Made by a program: the position numbers and the translations under genes. A model generated the notes under the pieces. That model was not told the DNA's origin. It did not search any database and saw nothing but the letters and a program-made list of their open reading frames with translations. 55,900 bases of DNA from Candidatus Thioglobus sp. MED-G25 (GTDB taxonomy: Bacteria > Pseudomonadota > Gammaproteobacteria > Arenicellales > UBA868): positions 1-55,900 of the forward strand of contig NTKC01000010.1 in assembly GCA_002456995.1 (NCBI GenBank), read 5' to 3'. Position 1 is the stretch's first letter. Each line of letters starts with the position of its first letter. Shown here in pieces: positions 38,870 through 48,195 of the stretch.

Positions 38870-40618
38870 ATGGTTGCTAATACGCTACCACGCCGGCTTG
38901 CAGCTATCCTCCATCTCGACGTAGTCGAGTTCAGTCGCTTGACGCATGACAACGAAGACGCCACCTATCGGACATTGCAGAACTATCTTCGTGATATGGA
39001 TACCGTTATCGAAAACCGTGGTGGGCGAACCGTAGATAGGTCTGGTGACAATCTGCTGGCGGTATTTCCAGTTGCCGCCGATTCGGTCATGGCCGCTGTC
39101 AGCATTCAGGAACGACTGACTACAAAAAATGGGGCTCTGCCAGCTGACCGCCAGATTCATGCTCGTATCGGCATTAACCTGGGCGACATCATTGATGATG
39201 GCCAGAGAGTCTTTGGCGATGGAGTCAACGTTGCGGCCCGCTTGCAGGAAATCGCACCGCCGGGTGGCATCTGCATTTCCGACTCTGCTCGCATTGTGAT
39301 CGGAAACGCGTTGTCTGTCAGTTTCCAGGCCGTCGGTGAACAACAATTACGCAATATCGCCTCAAAAATCAGCGCCCACCTGGTCATCAGCGATAGTGAC
39401 CAACCTAGACAATCGACACACGAACCTGATGACCCTCGGCTCTCCATCGCTGTATTACCCTTTACCAGCCAAACAGGAAATTCGGACCTGGCTGGTCTGG
39501 GTATGGGGCTTACCGTTGATCTTATCAGTGCGTTGTCGCGGTTTCGGCAACTTTTTGTAATTGCCCAACATACCTCGCTGGCCCAGAAACGGGATAACGC
39601 AGGCACAATAGCACTCGGCCGTCAGTTGGGCACCCGTTACCTCGTAGATGGAAGTATCCGTACCGCTGGTAAGGGGTTCCGGGTGGCGGTTCAGTTGATC
39701 GATGCAGTATCCGGTGGCTACCTGTGGTCGGAGAGTTATGACGGAGGCAACCAAGAACTACTGTCCATCCAGGATGAAATAACTCAGCGAGTAGCATCGA
39801 CTCTGGTCAGCAATCTCGAACACAGCGCCGCCCGTAGGGCCGATACCAGACGTACTGATGCTGACTACACTGACGTGATACGCGCGCGACAACTGGTTTA
39901 CCGGATGCAAGAGCCACGAGACACTGAAATGGCCCGCACTCTGTTTCACAAAGTGATCCGAATCGACCCGCAGTTTGCACCAGCACTGTCCGGCCTGGCA
40001 CTCACTCATCTCACCGACCTGCTGATGTCATGGTCTCCTGAGCCCGACACGTGTGTGCCCAGAGCCACACAGTATGCCCAACAGTCACTTGAGCTCGACT
40101 ACACGGACAGTCTAGCGCACGCCGTGTACGGAATTACCGGGCTATGGCGAGGACAGCACATCGAAGCAGTGTCGCACCTGGAGCAGGCTCTGGAGCTGAA
40201 TCCAAACCACGCGGATGCGTTCGCGGGTATGGGACTGGCTTTGATATTCACCGGTGATCCAGTTGCCAGCATTCGACAGATCGGCCTTGCATTCGAGCGC
40301 AATCCATTTCCACCATCGTGGTACCGCTGGGCACTTGCCATCGCACAGTACAACAGTGCTCGCTACCATGAAGCAGTACAAACCCTGCAGGCAATCCCGG
40401 ATTTAAACAGATTCCACCGGCGGGTCCTGTCTGCCAGTTACGCCCGACTCGGCGACTTAGACAGTGCACGGAGACAGCGCGAAATTGTGATGGCTGAAAC
40501 TCCAGGATACACAGCAGCGGATAGCCGTCTGCATCAACCGTACGAAAATCCCGCGCACATACAACCTTTCATCGACGGCCTAGTGCTCGCTGGATTTCCA
40601 GCCGGCGACCCCAGCTAA
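38870..40618 (+). CDS. class III nucleotidyl cyclase with TolB-like and TPR domains
   Basis: A 582-residue soluble protein. The N-terminal class III cyclase domain (residues 1-165) keeps the two metal Asp residues (LDVVEFS and SGDNLLAVFP) and the transition-state Asn and Arg in GVNVAARLQ. The usual substrate-specifying Lys before GD is not present, so ATP/GTP choice is unclear. A FlgO/TolB-N-like domain follows (about 190-310, SIAVLPFTSQTGN; TRYLVDGSIR), then TPR repeats to the end. This architecture is common in rhizobia and marine Proteobacteria. It lies 120 bp after the ABC exporter on the same strand. Confidence 0.85.
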   Translation: MVANTLPRRLAAILHLDVVEFSRLTHDNEDATYRTLQNYLRDMDTVIENRGGRTVDRSGDNLLAVFPVAADSVMAAVSIQERLTTKNGALPADRQIHARIGINLGDIIDDGQRVFGDGVNVAARLQEIAPPGGICISDSARIVIGNALSVSFQAVGEQQLRNIASKISAHLVISDSDQPRQSTHEPDDPRLSIAVLPFTSQTGNSDLAGLGMGLTVDLISALSRFRQLFVIAQHTSLAQKRDNAGTIALGRQLGTRYLVDGSIRTAGKGFRVAVQLIDAVSGGYLWSESYDGGNQELLSIQDEITQRVASTLVSNLEHSAARRADTRRTDADYTDVIRARQLVYRMQEPRDTEMARTLFHKVIRIDPQFAPALSGLALTHLTDLLMSWSPEPDTCVPRATQYAQQSLELDYTDSLAHAVYGITGLWRGQHIEAVSHLEQALELNPNHADAFAGMGLALIFTGDPVASIRQIGLAFERNPFPPSWYRWALAIAQYNSARYHEAVQTLQAIPDLNRFHRRVLSASYARLGDLDSARRQREIVMAETPGYTAADSRLHQPYENPAHIQPFIDGLVLAGFPAGDPS

Positions 40619-40645
40619 ATGACTATTTTGAGAAGCGACACACAG

Positions 40646-41677
40646 TCAAGCCATCAAGGCATCAACCCATCGGCCGCAGCCCTGCCGGACCGGATCAAGG
40701 ACCAGGCGTCCTGTGGCATCGGCAGTTTCCGATACAGCACGTTGCGCCTGATCATCATCTAAGTGTGCCGTATTCAAAGCAATACCGACGGTCACCGGCC
40801 GGGGATAAATACCACAGGCTGAAGCCACATCTTCGTAGAGCGCAATGACTTCATTTAGCGGTGGTACCTTGACGGTAACACCGACGGTATCGAGTTCAGT
40901 CATGCCAGCACGATGACACAGTATCAGATGGGTTGGACAGGCACCGCGCAGCAGTGGCAGTGTGGAGGAGCTGCCGGGGTGAAGCAAAGAGCCTTGACCT
41001 TCAATGATCGCGAGTGCCGCGTCGGCTGCATCCAGAACCATCTTTTCCACCGCACCGCCTGCATAATCTACGCGTATGGCATCAAGGGGTATGCCTCTGC
41101 CACTGATTGCGATACCGATCTGCCCGGTCGCCAAAAACTCAGCCTGTATGCCCTGCGCGCGAGCAGACTTCCAGATTTCTAGCCCGGCTGTCATTTTGCC
41201 CACCGCCATATCGCTGCCCACCAGCAGCAAACGACGGTTCGTCAATTCCGAGGCCCGGGCCCAGGCGATACCCAGACCTTGAGGCTCCTCACGAATATCC
41301 CAGATCCACTGTCCCGCCCTAAGATCGGCATAGCGCTCTGAGATACGCTCATGCAGTCCATTGACCACACACAGGCCAGCAGCCAGTGCCTGCTCGACTT
41401 CCGCAACCATGGACTCGGGCAGGCGGCCACCTGAGGGCGCCATGCCGAGTACCAGAACCTCCCCGCCATAACCCAGCGCCTGCTCAACATTTGAGACCAC
41501 CGGCACATCGGGACCGAACTCGAACAGATCACGAGTTGTTTTACCGCCCTGGTTAAAGTCAATAACACAAGCTATCGGATTCTCGGAATAACGCAGAATA
41601 CCGTGACCCATTTTTCCATTCAGCTTGTCAATCTGCTCGTAGAAATGAACAACCAGTTTTTGTTCTTTTCTCAGCAT
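40646..41677 (-). CDS. dgcN: DgcN family protein (DUF1611), D-glutamate N-acetyltransferase
   Basis: A 343-residue DUF1611 protein. It has an N-terminal Rossmann-like part and a P-loop-like middle (LLVGSDMAVGKMTAGLEIWK). In marine Proteobacteria DgcN acetylates D-glutamate to N-acetyl-D-glutamate, the first step of a D-Glu catabolic route in which DgcA racemises the product. The gene overlaps dgcA by 7 nt (ATGCTGA), matching the known pair. Assignment rests on family and pairing, not on a tested activity. Confidence 0.85.
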   Translation of the reverse strand: MLRKEQKLVVHFYEQIDKLNGKMGHGILRYSENPIACVIDFNQGGKTTRDLFEFGPDVPVVSNVEQALGYGGEVLVLGMAPSGGRLPESMVAEVEQALAAGLCVVNGLHERISERYADLRAGQWIWDIREEPQGLGIAWARASELTNRRLLLVGSDMAVGKMTAGLEIWKSARAQGIQAEFLATGQIGIAISGRGIPLDAIRVDYAGGAVEKMVLDAADAALAIIEGQGSLLHPGSSSTLPLLRGACPTHLILCHRAGMTELDTVGVTVKVPPLNEVIALYEDVASACGIYPRPVTVGIALNTAHLDDDQAQRAVSETADATGRLVLDPVRQGCGRWVDALMA

Positions 41678-42714
41678 GTCAGTGCGACTCCATGGCCATG
41701 TGCAGCTTCAGATACAGTGATTACACCGGATTCCATGTTCAACCCAGTAGCAGGATCGGGAAGGAGATTGAGATGAGAATCCAGATCGATGTGGTCGAAC
41801 AGTGCCGCCATCGAAGCCCCCGCGGCGATCGCGACGGATGATTCACCCATACAGCCGATCATGGTGCCCAGACCACTAGCCCGGGCAGCTGCAACAATGC
41901 GCAGTGCTTCAGTAATCCCACCGCATTTCATTAACTTCAGATTGATCCCGTCCACACAGTTCGCCAGACGGGAAACATCCGTAGCATAGCGGCAGGACTC
42001 ATCCACAAAAATGGGCAATGCGCGACCAGAATACAGCTCGGGCAGTTGATCGTCAGCATCATGATGCAGCGGTTGTTCGACGTAATCACAACCACGGTCC
42101 TTCAGCCATCTCATCATGACACCTGCACCGGCAAGGTCCCAACCCCCATTGGCGTCCACCCGAACCACCACATCACGGTTACGGGCGGCTTCGACGACCG
42201 CAGCGTACATAGACTGATCTGCGTCCAGGCCTTCAGGACTTCCCAACTTGACCTTGAGATAACAGGCGCCGGTTCGGTCCAGAATCTCAGGGACCCGTTC
42301 GCGTACTACCTCTGGAGGCAAGATCCCCACTGTTACCGATGTCGGTACCGAACGTCGTGGCAGGCCCAGCAGACGATAAAGCGGCAACCGAGCGCGTTTT
42401 GCAAGCAGGTCCCATAATGCAATGTCGACCGCTGCCCAGGCGCAGGAGGTAACCTCTGCACTGCGCGCGAGTTGCCATCCTTCATGGGGATTATCTAGTG
42501 CCTCCGGACAATCTTCGAGGAAAGATGTCAGTTCGACCTGGAACGACTCGGCCGTGTCCGTACCGATCAGGCTGCCAGGGGCGGCTTCTCCCAGACCTTC
42601 CAGGTCGCCGGATCCTACAGAAACAAACAGATTGACAGATCCTGAGAATTCACCTCGGCTGATCCGCAGCGGATAACGTTTATTGAGTGCAACACTGCGA
42701 AAAGAAACATCCAT
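41671..42714 (-). CDS. dgcA: DgcA, N-acetyl-D-glutamate racemase (enolase superfamily)
   Basis: A 347-residue enolase-superfamily protein of the dipeptide epimerase/muconate lactonising branch. It has the KxK acid-base motif (YLKVKLG), the metal ligands in VRVDANGGWD, VEQPLH and VDES, and the second base Lys in INLKLMKCGG, so both face bases for a 1,1-proton transfer are present. Combined with DgcN it should convert N-acetyl-D-glutamate to the L form. ATG 42714 is chosen over the GTG at 42720. Dipeptide epimerase for Ala-Glu is the alternative. Confidence 0.85.
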   Translation of the reverse strand: MDVSFRSVALNKRYPLRISRGEFSGSVNLFVSVGSGDLEGLGEAAPGSLIGTDTAESFQVELTSFLEDCPEALDNPHEGWQLARSAEVTSCAWAAVDIALWDLLAKRARLPLYRLLGLPRRSVPTSVTVGILPPEVVRERVPEILDRTGACYLKVKLGSPEGLDADQSMYAAVVEAARNRDVVVRVDANGGWDLAGAGVMMRWLKDRGCDYVEQPLHHDADDQLPELYSGRALPIFVDESCRYATDVSRLANCVDGINLKLMKCGGITEALRIVAAARASGLGTMIGCMGESSVAIAAGASMAALFDHIDLDSHLNLLPDPATGLNMESGVITVSEAAHGHGVALTC

Positions 42715-43057
42715 CTCCACCCCCAGCTTAATCGCGTTGACCAGGCCTCGTCAGCCTTCTAGTAGCCAAAAGGATAGCAGATTCCCGAGTCCGGCCGCAT
42801 GTGTGTCGCGCATTGGGTCAACTCAGACGCAACCGAGGCGCCGCTGATACTGCTGTTCACAACCAGCAAGTCCAGGTCACTGGCGGTCAGGCGACATCTG
42901 TTTTCATGTCTCGGACTTATAGGGTATTGTCTTGTAACGTGCCTTGTGAGTATAAAGTCCCGTCCCGTCTCCTGTGTGACTGCGAACAAGAACCAGAACA
43001 CTTCAATACCAGATTCTGCCAACGCATTGGCTTCGAAGAATCCAATCCATCGAGCAC
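42715..43057. other. divergent gap between dgcA and glpK
   Basis: A 343-bp region that must carry the promoters of dgcA and glpK. An open frame on the minus strand (42759-43115) overlaps the glpK start and has no recognisable protein features, so I do not count it. No RNA gene or clear operator seen. Confidence 0.45.
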
Positions 43058-44551
43058 ATGACTTTATCCCCTTACCTACTCGCCATCGACCAGGGAACCA
43101 CCAGTTCCCGCGCAATCGTTTTTGACCACCTGGGTAACAACTGCATTACAACCCAGAAGGAGCTCTCTCAGATTTATCCAGCTGATGGCTGGGTGGAACA
43201 CGATCCCGAAGAGATCTGGCAAACCACGCTTGCTGTGTGCCGCGAAAGCCTTTCGGCCATCGAACAGAGTCCGGCCGCAATCGGGATCACAAACCAGCGC
43301 GAGACGATCGTGCTTTGGGAAAGGGCCACCGGCCGAACTCTGCACAATGCGATCGTTTGGCAAGACCGTAGAACGATCAAACGGTGTGAAGGATTGCGAA
43401 ACAATGGACACGAACCCTTTATAAAGCAGAAAACCGGACTGTTGTTGGATCCTTACTTCTCGGCAACCAAGATCAGTTGGCTGCTTGATAACGTTGAAGG
43501 GGCGCGCATCCGGGCTCAAGCTGGTGAACTGGCTGTCGGTACCATAGATTCATTCCTGCTCTGGCGCCTTACCGGTGGAAAGGTTCACGCTACGGATGCA
43601 ACCAATGCGTCACGCACTCTGCTTTTCAACATTCATTCGCAGCAGTGGGACCCTGAGTTGCTGTCACTGTTTAACATACCCGAATCATTATTACCTGACG
43701 TTCGCAATTGCGCCGACGATTATGGCTACACCAACCCGGACCTACTGGGCAGTACCATTCCGATCTGTGGTGTTGCAGGAGACCAGCAGGCCGCACTGCT
43801 TGGTCAGGCCTGCATTCAACCAGGCATGATTAAGAGCACCTACGGCACCGGTTGTTTTGCTATCGTCAACACGGGTCCGGTCGCACTCTCATCACAGAAC
43901 CGGCTACTGACGACGGTCGCATATCGTCTATCGGGACAAACCACTTATGCACTTGAAGGCTCAATATTCGTCGCTGGCGCGGCAATACAGTGGCTTCGAG
44001 ATGGCCTGGGTGTAATTCAGTCCGCTAACGAATCGGAAGAACTAGCCGCCGCACTGACCTCAAACCGGGGGGTCTACATGGTGCCTGCCTTCACCGGTCT
44101 GGGAGCCCCCTACTGGGATCCCCATGCGCGGGGGGCTCTGTTTGGACTCACTCGCGACACCGGGATCAACGATCTCGTTCGCAGCGCTCTCGAATCCGTC
44201 TGTTACCAGACCGTTGACCTGCTCGAAGCCATGATCAACGACAATGTTCCGGCAATTTCCACGCTCAGGGTAGACGGCGGAATGGTGAAAAACAGCTGGC
44301 AGATGCAGTTTCTTGCAGACATTCTGAATATACCGATTCAACGACCGGCAACAACTGAAACCACTGCGCTGGGCGCCGCCAGCCTGGCAGCGCTGCAAGT
44401 CGGTATTATCGGGTCACTCGATGAACTTGCAGATCGCTGGCAGGAGGACACGCAATTTGAGCCGACCATGAGCGACCTGGACCGGCAAACACTGCTCCGT
44501 CGGTGGCAACGTGCAGTAAGGAGTGCCCAAACATTTGGTGAGAGCCGATAA
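43058..44551 (+). CDS. glpK: glycerol kinase
   Basis: A 497-residue FGGY kinase converting glycerol to glycerol-3-phosphate. It has the phosphate-binding [15 protein letters not shown], the glycerol-binding [17 protein letters not shown] and [18 protein letters not shown], and the C-terminal [18 protein letters not shown] motif. Residues and length are standard for GlpK. No glpF or glpD lies beside it, so uptake and oxidation must be encoded elsewhere. Confidence 0.96.
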   Translation: MTLSPYLLAIDQGTTSSRAIVFDHLGNNCITTQKELSQIYPADGWVEHDPEEIWQTTLAVCRESLSAIEQSPAAIGITNQRETIVLWERATGRTLHNAIVWQDRRTIKRCEGLRNNGHEPFIKQKTGLLLDPYFSATKISWLLDNVEGARIRAQAGELAVGTIDSFLLWRLTGGKVHATDATNASRTLLFNIHSQQWDPELLSLFNIPESLLPDVRNCADDYGYTNPDLLGSTIPICGVAGDQQAALLGQACIQPGMIKSTYGTGCFAIVNTGPVALSSQNRLLTTVAYRLSGQTTYALEGSIFVAGAAIQWLRDGLGVIQSANESEELAAALTSNRGVYMVPAFTGLGAPYWDPHARGALFGLTRDTGINDLVRSALESVCYQTVDLLEAMINDNVPAISTLRVDGGMVKNSWQMQFLADILNIPIQRPATTETTALGAASLAALQVGIIGSLDELADRWQEDTQFEPTMSDLDRQTLLRRWQRAVRSAQTFGESR

Positions 44552-44565
44552 GCACAACTGCTCAG

Positions 44566-44739
44566 CTGCTCTTCATAGCGTCCTGACGCAGACAACCTAT
44601 CCGCTAACACACAACCGGACGATCCCGCACCGATAATCACATAGTCAAACTGCGTTTGGGACTTTGCGTCGATAGTTTGTTTTTTGAAGAATTCGTTTTT
44701 CACACTGCCGAGGATAGGTCTCTCCGTCAGCATAGACAA
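44566..44739 (-). pseudogene. N-terminal fragment of a GMC oxidoreductase
   Basis: The first 58 codons end with QFDYVIIGAGSSGCVLADRL and a few more residues. This is the FAD-binding start of glucose-methanol-choline oxidoreductases (choline or alcohol dehydrogenase type), with a perfect GxGxxG. After SGRYE the expected VLLLEAG strand is missing and the frame runs into the antisense of glpK. Everything beyond is gone, so this is a broken gene, probably cut when the region was rearranged next to glpK. Confidence 0.7.
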
Positions 44740-44795
44740 TCATGCTGATCTTTAGCAGCGAGGCTCCGCCACGTCGACCAGTTACTGTTGGACAG

Positions 44796-45110
44796 TCAGT
44801 CGAATTCGAATCGATAGAACGATTCGTTCAGATATGCCACGATGTCATCGAGCTCGAATTCATTGAGTCCCGCACCGGCCTGGTCATTGCAGAAGGTGAC
44901 CATGCCCATCAGCCCTTCCACTGTCTGCACCCGGCGATCCGCACGCGTGTAGAGCTTCGATCCATCACCCCCGAATAGTGCAACATGGCACCCGCTACAC
45001 TTGAGCTGGTGCAGCGGGTAACCGTTTTGAGGATCTCCCGGTAACAAGGCAGACACTGCGATGGGTAACAGCACCGCAATGCTCAGAAGTGCAAGTCGTA
45101 TCGTAATCAT
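44796..45110 (-). CDS. small periplasmic c-type cytochrome
   Basis: A 104-residue protein with a signal peptide (residues 1-21), one haem motif CSGCH at about 38-42 and a late helix (LNEFELDDIVAYLNESFYRF) typical of class I cytochrome c. A Met for the sixth ligand lies in LMGMVTFC. It could serve a dehydrogenase, such as the broken GMC gene just downstream, as electron acceptor. No stronger partner is visible. Confidence 0.8.
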   Translation of the reverse strand: MITIRLALLSIAVLLPIAVSALLPGDPQNGYPLHQLKCSGCHVALFGGDGSKLYTRADRRVQTVEGLMGMVTFCNDQAGAGLNEFELDDIVAYLNESFYRFEFD

Positions 45111-45154
45111 CCCTAACTACATGCGATCTTCAACACAGCCATGATGAAGTCGCC

Positions 45155-46003
45155 CTACACTTTCCGGGCGACAAAACGAATGCCACCCAGCTTGCCTGCG
45201 GTGAAATAACGCACCACCAGATCGTAGAAGTCGTCCATACTGGCGAACACGGCTTCACCGTGCACATCGATGTGCCTTGCTTTTTGTTCGCGGTAAGCGG
45301 CCATGCGCTCACGGGTAAACGCAGTCCATTTATCTGACATCTCCTGACAGCTGACCAATTCAAATCCAGCTCTTTCAAGATCCCGGCAGTAACTTTCATA
45401 ATCAGGCAGGTAATTAGCGAAAAGTTCCGTGGCCAGCTCAGACCGTTCACTGTCCGTGAATTGCCCACGGGCGTAAAGATCCTCAGCATGGAGATAGCCA
45501 CCTTGATCCAGGAGGCCATAACAACGTTTCAGCAGCACGTCTCGCTTAGGTATGTGATAGAGGGCAAGCCAGCTGACAATAGCATCGAAGTGCTGCCCAA
45601 CCCAGTTGTAGGTCAAAAAATCACCACAGGCATGGGTCACTTTTTCTGCCAGCCCACAGCGGGCAGTGAGGTTTGAGGCAAGTAGATTCTGGTCGCTCTG
45701 GAGTTCCAATGCCGTGACCTGTGCACCAACTGTTGCGGCGATATGACGGGCCGGACCGCCCAGCCCCGATCCGATCTCGAGGACCGAGCTGGAGGCGCTA
45801 ACACCGGTAGCCCGAACGGCATGATCGACTGCTTCTGTACCGTGATAATGCAACTGATCAAATGGTGTCAGTTCATCGACGGACAGCGGTCCCTCATCTT
45901 CTTTGCCCATCTGTCGAAGCTCAGTGAGTACCCGATCAACGTGATGGTAGAGCTTCATGCTCTTGATATCGGCATTGGCCCTGTTTGATTCGCTCATGAT
46001 CAT
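45155..46003 (-). CDS. class I SAM-dependent methyltransferase
   Basis: A 282-residue methyltransferase with SAM-binding motif I VLEIGSGLGGPARHIA at about residue 74 and the post-motifs ALELQSDQ and IVSWLALYHIP. The overall layout resembles small-molecule N- or C-methyltransferases of the sarcosine/phosphoethanolamine type, but no substrate can be named. It starts directly after the M24 gene stop (0 nt), so it belongs to the ureide operon and may act on a pathway-related amine. Confidence 0.75.
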   Translation of the reverse strand: MIMSESNRANADIKSMKLYHHVDRVLTELRQMGKEDEGPLSVDELTPFDQLHYHGTEAVDHAVRATGVSASSSVLEIGSGLGGPARHIAATVGAQVTALELQSDQNLLASNLTARCGLAEKVTHACGDFLTYNWVGQHFDAIVSWLALYHIPKRDVLLKRCYGLLDQGGYLHAEDLYARGQFTDSERSELATELFANYLPDYESYCRDLERAGFELVSCQEMSDKWTAFTRERMAAYREQKARHIDVHGEAVFASMDDFYDLVVRYFTAGKLGGIRFVARKV

Positions 46004-47176
46004 TCAATCCACAATGTGCAACTCGCGGGGGAAATGGGTCAGGCACTTACAACCTGTCGACGTGATGTGTACGGTCTCGCTCATTTCCATTCCCCAACCG
46101 TCCAGCCACATGCCCAACATGACATGGAGCACGGCATCTTGCGGTATGGTTGTCTGCTCATCAGCGCGTAAACTGATTGTTCGTTCGCCCCAGTCTGGCG
46201 GATACCCGACACCGATCGAATAACCGATACGGCTGGGTTTTTCCAACCCGTAAAGATCCAGCACGTCCTGCCAGGCTCGGTGCACAGTACCGGCTGTCAC
46301 ACCCGCCCTCAGTACACCCAGCACCGCATCAAGCCCCTCGTTCACAGCCGATAGTGTCTGCGTCAACTTAACCGGAGGCTTGCCAAGGTGCACTGTTCTC
46401 GCCAACCCGGCGTTGTATCTTTTCCGTGTGCCGCCGATCTCAAATGCAACAGTCTGATCTTTTTCAAAGCGTTCGTCGGTCCATAGCGGATGCGCTGTCG
46501 TTGCGCCTTCTCCAGCCAGAATAAGTGGACAGATCGCCGTCTGGTCACCACCAAAATCGTCGGTACCCCTGATCTGGGCCGCCATAATCTCTGCCGCAAG
46601 ATCACACTGTCGTCTACCGGGCTTAACCAGATCCCAAGCTGTTTGCATGGCGTGTCCAGCAATTGCCGCGGCCTGTGCCAGCATGTCGACCTCCACCTGG
46701 CTTTTAACCGTACGTATCCAGTTCACCAATCGGTCAGCATCGGACCACCGGGCGTCGGGTAGTCCTGACTGCAATCCGGAAAGTGCTCGTGGAGAAAAAA
46801 AGTAGCTGTCGCTTTCGTAACCGATGTGCTTATCCCCCAGGCCTACATCGTGTAGCCACGCGGCCATGAATTCAGAGGGATGGGTATCGTCGCGCTGCAC
46901 CAGTGCTTCCGGATAAGGGACAACGCTGCGTACATCCAGATGCGTAGTCAAACTCACTGCGCCCGCATCCATTTCCCGACCGATCCACACGGGTGGACCA
47001 TCAGGAACCACGCACATCACCTGAGGCACATAAAATGACCAGGCGTCAAATCCGGTCAGCCAGTTCATATTCGCCGGATCTCCGATGATCAAAACGTCCA
47101 GCTGACGTTCGTCCATGGCGGCCCGTACCGATGTCAGCCGACGATGGTATTCGTCCGGGTGAAATGGGGCGGGCAT
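46004..47176 (-). CDS. creatinase/ectoine-hydrolase-like M24 protein
   Basis: A 390-residue pita-bread-fold protein. The N-terminal part IIGDPANMNWLTGFDAWSFYVPQ and the late GYPPDWGERTISLR are typical of the ectoine hydrolase (DoeA)/creatinase side of family M24. The metal ligands of aminopeptidases are lost: the first Asp region reads AFEIGG, the second reads AGLART, and the His region reads GYSIGVGY. So it is probably a metal-free C-N hydrolase. ATG 47176 overlaps the upstream stop by 1 nt. In this operon a ureido or amidine substrate is more likely than a peptide or ectoine. Confidence 0.72.
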   Translation of the reverse strand: MPAPFHPDEYHRRLTSVRAAMDERQLDVLIIGDPANMNWLTGFDAWSFYVPQVMCVVPDGPPVWIGREMDAGAVSLTTHLDVRSVVPYPEALVQRDDTHPSEFMAAWLHDVGLGDKHIGYESDSYFFSPRALSGLQSGLPDARWSDADRLVNWIRTVKSQVEVDMLAQAAAIAGHAMQTAWDLVKPGRRQCDLAAEIMAAQIRGTDDFGGDQTAICPLILAGEGATTAHPLWTDERFEKDQTVAFEIGGTRKRYNAGLARTVHLGKPPVKLTQTLSAVNEGLDAVLGVLRAGVTAGTVHRAWQDVLDLYGLEKPSRIGYSIGVGYPPDWGERTISLRADEQTTIPQDAVLHVMLGMWLDGWGMEMSETVHITSTGCKCLTHFPRELHIVD

Positions 47177-48180
47177 CAGTTGCTCCCCAATGGGCGTTTC
47201 TGCAGCCCGGCAGGCTGAACAAGACAAGCGCGCAACACGACGTAGGCCCCCGCCAAGGCATCCCAGCCAGAGGAACTGCCTATTCGGTCAATGTGGTGCA
47301 GTCGAGTGGGAATCATCTCCACGTTGCCTTCGATCACTGAGTTGATAGCCAGGTGCAATGCCTCAAGCCCCTGGCCGGCACTCGCAGCGGCCAGATGCGT
47401 GCGACTGATCGGACCGGTCCTAGTCAACAAGCGCGGACATAAGTCGGCATAAAGCAACGCGGCAATATCCTGACGATGAACTAGAGAAAGTGCAATAAGA
47501 ATACCCCCGAGAAAGTCGTCGCCGGAGGGCGTGAGCCCGGGGCCCAAGCCGATCAACTGTTGGGCCGATTCTGGCACACCCTCTAGACAGCGCATGTCAA
47601 CCAACCGATTAAGCAACCAACTTTCGAGTTCGAAAACAGGAAGCGCGCCAACATGCGCTTCTCTGGTGTCTGATAATTCAGAACCACGGCCGTATAAAAA
47701 CACACTCAGTCCCTGCCTCGGGGCCCGACCCCTGCTGATTGCATTGAGCGCATCAAGACCACGTATCAGCGACTCCTTTGTCCACTCGGAAACCAATGGG
47801 GGTAACCAGACTTTGGCCGCCGTCTCTATGATAAGAGGTCGCTTGCCAAGATGCACAGCACCAGCACAAACCCGCACAGGCTGGTCGACTACTAGATCGG
47901 CGAATACGCCCGAGTAAGGTGTGGGCTCAAGTAACAGGTTGACTGGCCCGTTACCAACCGTGGCATCACCGATACAGATCCACTGGCTGCCCAGATCAAC
48001 GTAAACACTACGATCGAACACGGCAGCAATCCGTCCGGCTACCGACTGACTGATTTCACGGACAGCAACAGCACCGATGCTTTGGGCTCTCAACACAGAG
48101 CCGAGAACTGGTCGCTGTTCTGTGGTCGACCAAGGAAAAGTAGTCCTTGCATCTGAGTATTGGGATACGCTGACTTTCAA
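47176..48180 (-). CDS. allH: DUF2877 protein, AllH-type subunit of oxamate carbamoyltransferase
   Basis: A 334-residue DUF2877 protein identified by the Gly-rich core LIGLGPGLTPSGDDFLGGIL. In E. coli the DUF2877 protein YlbF (AllH) works with FdrA (AllF) and YlbE (AllG) as oxamate carbamoyltransferase, cleaving oxalurate with phosphate. Here all three lie together. The frame's first usable start is TTG 48180; there is no early ATG. It is somewhat longer than E. coli AllH. Ends with a 1-nt overlap into the M24 gene. Confidence 0.8.
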   Translation of the reverse strand: MKVSVSQYSDARTTFPWSTTEQRPVLGSVLRAQSIGAVAVREISQSVAGRIAAVFDRSVYVDLGSQWICIGDATVGNGPVNLLLEPTPYSGVFADLVVDQPVRVCAGAVHLGKRPLIIETAAKVWLPPLVSEWTKESLIRGLDALNAISRGRAPRQGLSVFLYGRGSELSDTREAHVGALPVFELESWLLNRLVDMRCLEGVPESAQQLIGLGPGLTPSGDDFLGGILIALSLVHRQDIAALLYADLCPRLLTRTGPISRTHLAAASAGQGLEALHLAINSVIEGNVEMIPTRLHHIDRIGSSSGWDALAGAYVVLRACLVQPAGLQKRPLGSN

Positions 48181-48195
48181 TTTCTGTTACAAGTC

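Noticed and set aside
42759-43115. Minus-strand open frame of 118 codons upstream of glpK
   Set aside because: It overlaps the glpK N-terminus, lacks a ribosome binding site and has no recognisable domain.
44338-44565. Extension of the GMC oxidoreductase fragment into glpK
   Set aside because: The frame continues, but the residues are antisense of glpK and bear no relation to the GMC fold; the real fragment stops near 44566.
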